Part shown: in pieces, positions 60,565-64,000 of the stretch | Layout of the letters: each line of letters starts with the position of its first letter | Numbering within the stretch: the first letter of the stretch is position 1 | Assembly (NCBI GenBank): GCA_029721435.1 | Contig: CM056574.1 | Span: 8,360,501 to 8,424,500, forward strand | DNA: 64,000 nt | Origin: Gymnothorax reevesii | Taxonomy: Eukaryota; Chordata; Actinopteri; Anguilliformes; Muraenidae | Direction of reading: 5' to 3' | Notes under the pieces: generated by a model | The model's database searches: none | What the model was told of the DNA's origin: nothing | The model's input: the letters and a program-made list of their open reading frames with translations, nothing else | Made by a program: the position numbers and the translations under genes

Positions 60565-62569
60565 CCTCGGGATCAATGGCGATGTCATCTAAATTTTGTC
60601 CCTTGAAGGCAGACAAGTTTCCTTTCTCCATTGCCAACAACACTTTGCTCATCTTTGCCAACTGCAAGATGTCTTGTGGTAAGCGGTAGTGCTCCCGGTG
60701 AACACGTATATCATGGCCAAGAAAGTCCGCCAGCTGATCCTGCTCACTCTCATTTAAATTGAGAACTTTGGCCATGGTAGCAACATGCTTGCGAAGTTTG
60801 GTGGAAGACAGTGCTCCAGGATTTTTAGCACCACATTCTTCTGCAAACTTACGGATGCAGTCCCCACCCCTGTAATATGACAATGCACAGGGTCTCCCAA
60901 ACAAGAATGGGTTTTCAACTGGAACATCACATGCCTGACGAGACTTCACGAGGAGATCAAGAGCAGAAACAACACTTGGTTTCAGTAAAACAGGGACCAT
61001 TCTGCCTCGCTTTCCCCGAAGTTCAAGGCGTGTGAAATGTTGACAAAGCACCCTCTCTACATCGGAGACGCAGATGGCCAAATCTTCATGGAGTTCTGAA
61101 CGGACTCTGTTAATGTAAGTGGATAAAGGCAACCTAGAAACCTCACCAGCTCTCCTTCTATTGAACAATATTACCTGTGTGAGGGCCACCTTGGCCAACT
61201 CTGAATATGCCTGCTTTGTCTGACTTGACTGCAGGTTACTTTCACATTCTTGGAGTTTTTTCTCCAAATGGGCATGAAATGATTTCACATCCTGAGTGAA
61301 AGGAAGTAACTGGGGTTTGTTCCATTTTGCTTCTTTCAAAGTGGTAAGCGCACCAGCAGACACAAATTCATTCCACCGAGTTTTGTGAATTTGAATGCAT
61401 CGCCGGGCAGACTCTGCAAGGGACTGGTCACCATCAATCAGGGCGTCACTTTCTACAATGCCACATATCTTCTGAAGACTATGGCCAAGTTTAAGTGCCA
61501 GGGAGGGAATCTTGTACGTATTATCTTCTGCATTGTAACCGGCCACATTTTTCACTGCAGTGATAACATGGTGGAAGTTTGAAGGTTTAACAAAATCCTC
61601 CATTTTTGACAAAGGGGTGGACTTTCTCGCCTCAATGAGGAGTCTGGCAACTTCCCTCATCTTCTGCCTGATGTAGTCATGCCTGTTGGTATCTGATCCC
61701 ATTTTATTGAACATGTGCTCACCAAGTTGCAGTATATACTTGTCATTCTTTACAACCAATGTAACCTCGTCGTATGCCATGTTGGCAACAATCTTCTGAA
61801 GCCCTTTGCCAATTTTACCATCAGACAGAGGAAACAAGGCACATTGGGATCTGACATACTTTCTTCCACCCTCTTTAACTTTCTGTGTGTTGAATGGACA
61901 TTCTCTAACATGTTTCCATAGACTCCTTTTACAATATAAACCTTGGCAGTACAAACAGTGTATGAAGTCAGCTGGCTTTCCTATTTTAGTGGGTCGGTGA
62001 CAGGCAACCATTTCACCTGAGCCATTTCTAGCAACCTCAGAGTTATGGGCAAAATTCCCCCTGTTCCTCAGGCGATTCAGCACCATTCTTCGCTCCCTAG
62101 AATTTTTTGGATGCAGCACAGCTTTGACGACATCAGGTTCGTGGCGATGGGCCCTTTCAAGATGCCGTCCCATTTTTGAAAAAGGTTTCCAGCAATAAAG
62201 GCAGTAATGTTTCTTATTGTATACTCTATGAGACCCTGTTTGTAGGGATGGTTTGACACTAACTGACCTTTCAGAAGACACATCCCCACTGCCACTCTCC
62301 TCTGGACCCTTCACTGAGCTGTGAATACCTGCTTTAGAACAGTACTGCTTCAGGCCTTGCTTTGATAAAGCTCTTCTCCGCTTTACATTCAACTGTGGAA
62401 ATCTGTGCATTAAAATAGGTTTTTTGGGCACCAGGTGAAGCAGTGGATCACTGTTTTCTGAGGAGCCGCTATCAGTCTCGGGGACATAATCTTTGTCACT
62501 GTAATTAGAGACATCTGAAAAGTCACTGAAATCCCCTACGCCTGCACTGCATTCGCCTACTCTTGGGAA
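60565..62569 (-). CDS. Zinc-finger / tyrosine-recombinase-like protein, main exon
   Basis: A 2005-bp exon, open throughout, after a poly-T tract and acceptor TTTGCAG. Numbering from the first codon of exon 1: acidic serine/aspartate-rich stretch (about 45-75), basic KRRRALSKQG, C2H2 finger with C161, C164, H174 and H179, second finger C-x2-C-x11-H-x3-C starting C243, then a helical region (about 290-480) like the DNA-binding N-lobe of phage-type integrases. The catalytic lobe has R511 in RRRAGEVSRL (with E three residues on), K558 in RGKRGRMVPV, R631 in TKLRKHVATM, H657 in FLGHDIRV and Y666 in HREHYRLP. H to Y is nine residues, as in XerD-type enzymes. Box II normally has His three before the Arg; here it is T628. 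Predicted role: DNA strand exchange through a 3'-phosphotyrosyl link, in the nucleus. Activity is inferred. Confidence 0.82.
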
Positions 62570-62879
62570 CTGCAAAAAAAAATGAAATAAAATTAAAAAA
62601 AAATAAAAAAAAAACACACAATAACACAATTCATTTCACGTTCAAAAATTTTAACTTGATCTTGCGACCAAAAATTCTGATTAATGACGGAATTAAAAGG
62701 ATGAATCCTGGAAAAATGAACAGCACTTAGTGATATTTAATGATCATAAAACACTATAAAATTCTTGTTTTGACATCCATTAATGCAAGAGGTGCAGTTC
62801 TGAGGAAGTTAAACTGTGGCTAATTTTCAAAAAAATATATAAATCTACTTAAGGAGATCATTTCAGATTTGAAATATAC

Positions 62880-62993
62880 CTCAATTTCTCGGTTTGATAG
62901 ACGTGTCTTCATTTGTGACATTGAATGCTCAACAATGTGGACAGGTGTTTTTTCAAAACCATGTTTGTTCCTGACAGAAAGAAGTTCCGCATC
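62880..62993 (-). CDS. Recombinase-like gene, first recognised exon
   Basis: Acceptor CATTCAACAG before 62993, donor TTGAGGTATAT after 62880, and exactly 38 codons in phase 0 (QDAELLSVRNKHGFEK region to MSQMKTRLSNREIE). This joins the main exon in frame. In-frame stops upstream limit the exon to the left. Two ATG codons (62921-62919 and 62912-62910) could be starts if the preceding segment is untranslated; otherwise an earlier exon lies outside the window or was missed. The 63-codon frame overlapping it in another phase is a shadow. Confidence 0.5.
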
Positions 62994-64000
62994 CTGTTGA
63001 ATGGTACATAATATACAGTCAGGACCACAAATTTATCACAGACAAAGATGGTTATTTTTGCAGTCAACCTTGATGAGTAGCATGATCTTTCGGCAACCAA
63101 GTTAAAATCACCGCGACTTCTTCAGTTTAAAATTAATATCACCACATGTACGCCACACCATAAAAAAACCCTCCAATTCAGAAATCATTTGTTGTCCCTA
63201 CGATTCATAGTGCAAAATAACCCACCAAAGAATTATATTAACGTACTCATATCTCAAAGAATAATGCCTGAAAACACACTGCATTTCTATCTTCAACTCT
63301 ACTGCTACTTGCCCAGCATCACACAGTAAATTTGATCTGCTGATCTCACAACTATGTAACACTCATTTCAGTAACATAGCAAAATAGGAAGAAATTAACT
63401 TGTTAGAAGCAAATCACAAAGTCCCAAACCTAGCGAAACATTTCCTCAGTGGCAAAGTCTGAAGACAAATCCGGAAGGGCAGAATGTATGCCTTTGAACT
63501 GATGATTAGCTCTGATCTGTTTTTTATTTTTTATTTAATTTACATTAAATCTTCAAACATTTAAGTATTCCGGGTGCAGCTAAATCGCTTCTTTGAGGTT
63601 GTCAGAGTCAAGAAACAAAACGCTTCATTTAGATCCGAAATGCCTTCGTATTAAAAAATCATGGAGGCCAGGTCTGGTAATCTGCTTTGCAGGACATGCC
63701 AAATGAACTCCGATGATCCAAAGTAGTTTCTTATTTTGTAAAGAGTAGCATATTTCTGCGATTGAACGAAACTAATTTTTATTGCATTTGCAGCTTACTT
63801 GACTTAGCATTGGACAAAGAGGGAAGCTACATGTTTGAATGTCAATGGATTTTCATCACTGGAAAACATGTTAATCAAATACAATGATTGAGGATGGGTC
63901 AATCATGCTTTGAGGGCTATTTTCCGCCCCTCCTGTCAACAGCCACCATAGCATTCCTAGACTGCTTTCAGGTTAAAATTAGAATGTAGGATTTGCAGTG
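62994..64000. other. No gene recognised; 5' flank of the recombinase-like gene
   Basis: AT-rich. I looked for an upstream exon or promoter on the minus strand. The stretch encoding SALPDLSSDFATEEMF near 63430-63480 is the best frame but runs into TAG with no donor. No CpG-rich promoter was seen. Confidence 0.45.

Larger units (their letters stand above)
56677..62993 (-). other. Gene model: zinc-finger / tyrosine-recombinase-like protein, four exons
   Basis: Exons on the minus strand: 62993-62880, 62569-60565, 60237-60076 and 56897-56677. All boundaries are AG/GT, intron phases are 0, 1 and 1, and the joined frame is 834 codons including stop with no interruption. The chain runs: short N-terminal exon, acidic serine-rich stretch, two zinc fingers, tyrosine-recombinase-like core, second acidic stretch, Myb/SANT-like C-terminus. 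I know similar multi-copy uncharacterised proteins from teleost genomes but not an established name. Upstream exons, if any, were not found in 62994-64000. Possible start codons inside the first exon are at 62921-62919 and 62912-62910. The family may be a Crypton-like mobile element or a domesticated derivative; the split gene structure and open frame favour a maintained gene. Confidence 0.72.

Noticed and set aside
61385..62000. Short plus-strand frames
   Set aside because: They are shadows of the recombinase-like main exon on the minus strand.
63420..63490. Upstream exon encoding SALPDLSSDFATEEMF
   Set aside because: It ends in an in-frame TAG and lacks a usable donor before it.
1..64000. 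rRNA, tRNA, snRNA or microRNA genes
   Set aside because: I saw no cloverleaf or conserved RNA core apart from the tRNA-like head of the SINE near 30.15 kb; the hairpin at 55.5 kb is better explained as a foldback element.

Overview
The window looks like teleost fish nuclear DNA, probably intergenic or intronic. It has no dense gene order, no operons and no bacterial signals. It is rich in CA/GT microsatellites and long minisatellites, and its mobile elements are of fish type: a Rex3-like RTE LINE with a GATG tail, Tc1/mariner relics, foldback elements, a tRNA-derived SINE and solo LTRs. I could not place the species. No ordinary housekeeping or developmental exon was recognised. The only well-preserved protein-coding potential lies in the last 7.5 kb.

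Layout. 1-6450: sequence without genes, a 37-bp minisatellite (3.8-4.4 kb) and CA repeats. 6.45-9.15 kb: Rex3-like LINE, minus strand, frameshifted and internally deleted. 9.2-10.1 kb: LTR-like remnant and a 205-bp polypyrimidine tract. 12.6-13.25 kb: Tc1/mariner relic. 15.3-19.0 kb: two solo LTRs with perfect 5-bp target duplications (15540-16147 and 18348-18965), a dispersed fish repeat, CA arrays and a 75-bp tandem array. 19.1-21.6 kb: a Tc1-like transposon split by about 1.6 kb of other DNA. 29.9-30.2 kb: tRNA-derived SINE. 31.4-39.5 kb: about 6.8 kb of minisatellite in three arrays (52-, 40- and 39-bp units), the first two directly abutting. 40.7-43.6 kb: a decayed LINE with a restriction-like endonuclease. 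44.8-47.4 kb: a decayed CR1/L2-type LINE with a third solo LTR nested in it. 50.6-52.0 kb: a second 37-bp minisatellite with higher-order duplication. 52.8-55.6 kb: two short inverted-repeat elements.

56.7-63.0 kb, minus strand: a four-exon gene model with compatible intron phases throughout. It encodes N-terminal zinc fingers, a tyrosine-recombinase-like core with R, K, R, H and Y in the right order and spacing, an acidic linker, and a C-terminal Myb/SANT-like domain. Its last intron holds a Tc1-like transposon and, on the same strand, a separate start-to-splice-donor reading frame encoding a SAP-like DNA-binding domain. This pair is the best candidate in the window for an under-described system: a domesticated or still mobile eukaryotic tyrosine recombinase of Crypton-like type.

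The remainder is retrotransposon and satellite turnover. All LINE copies carry stops or frameshifts, so none looks active.
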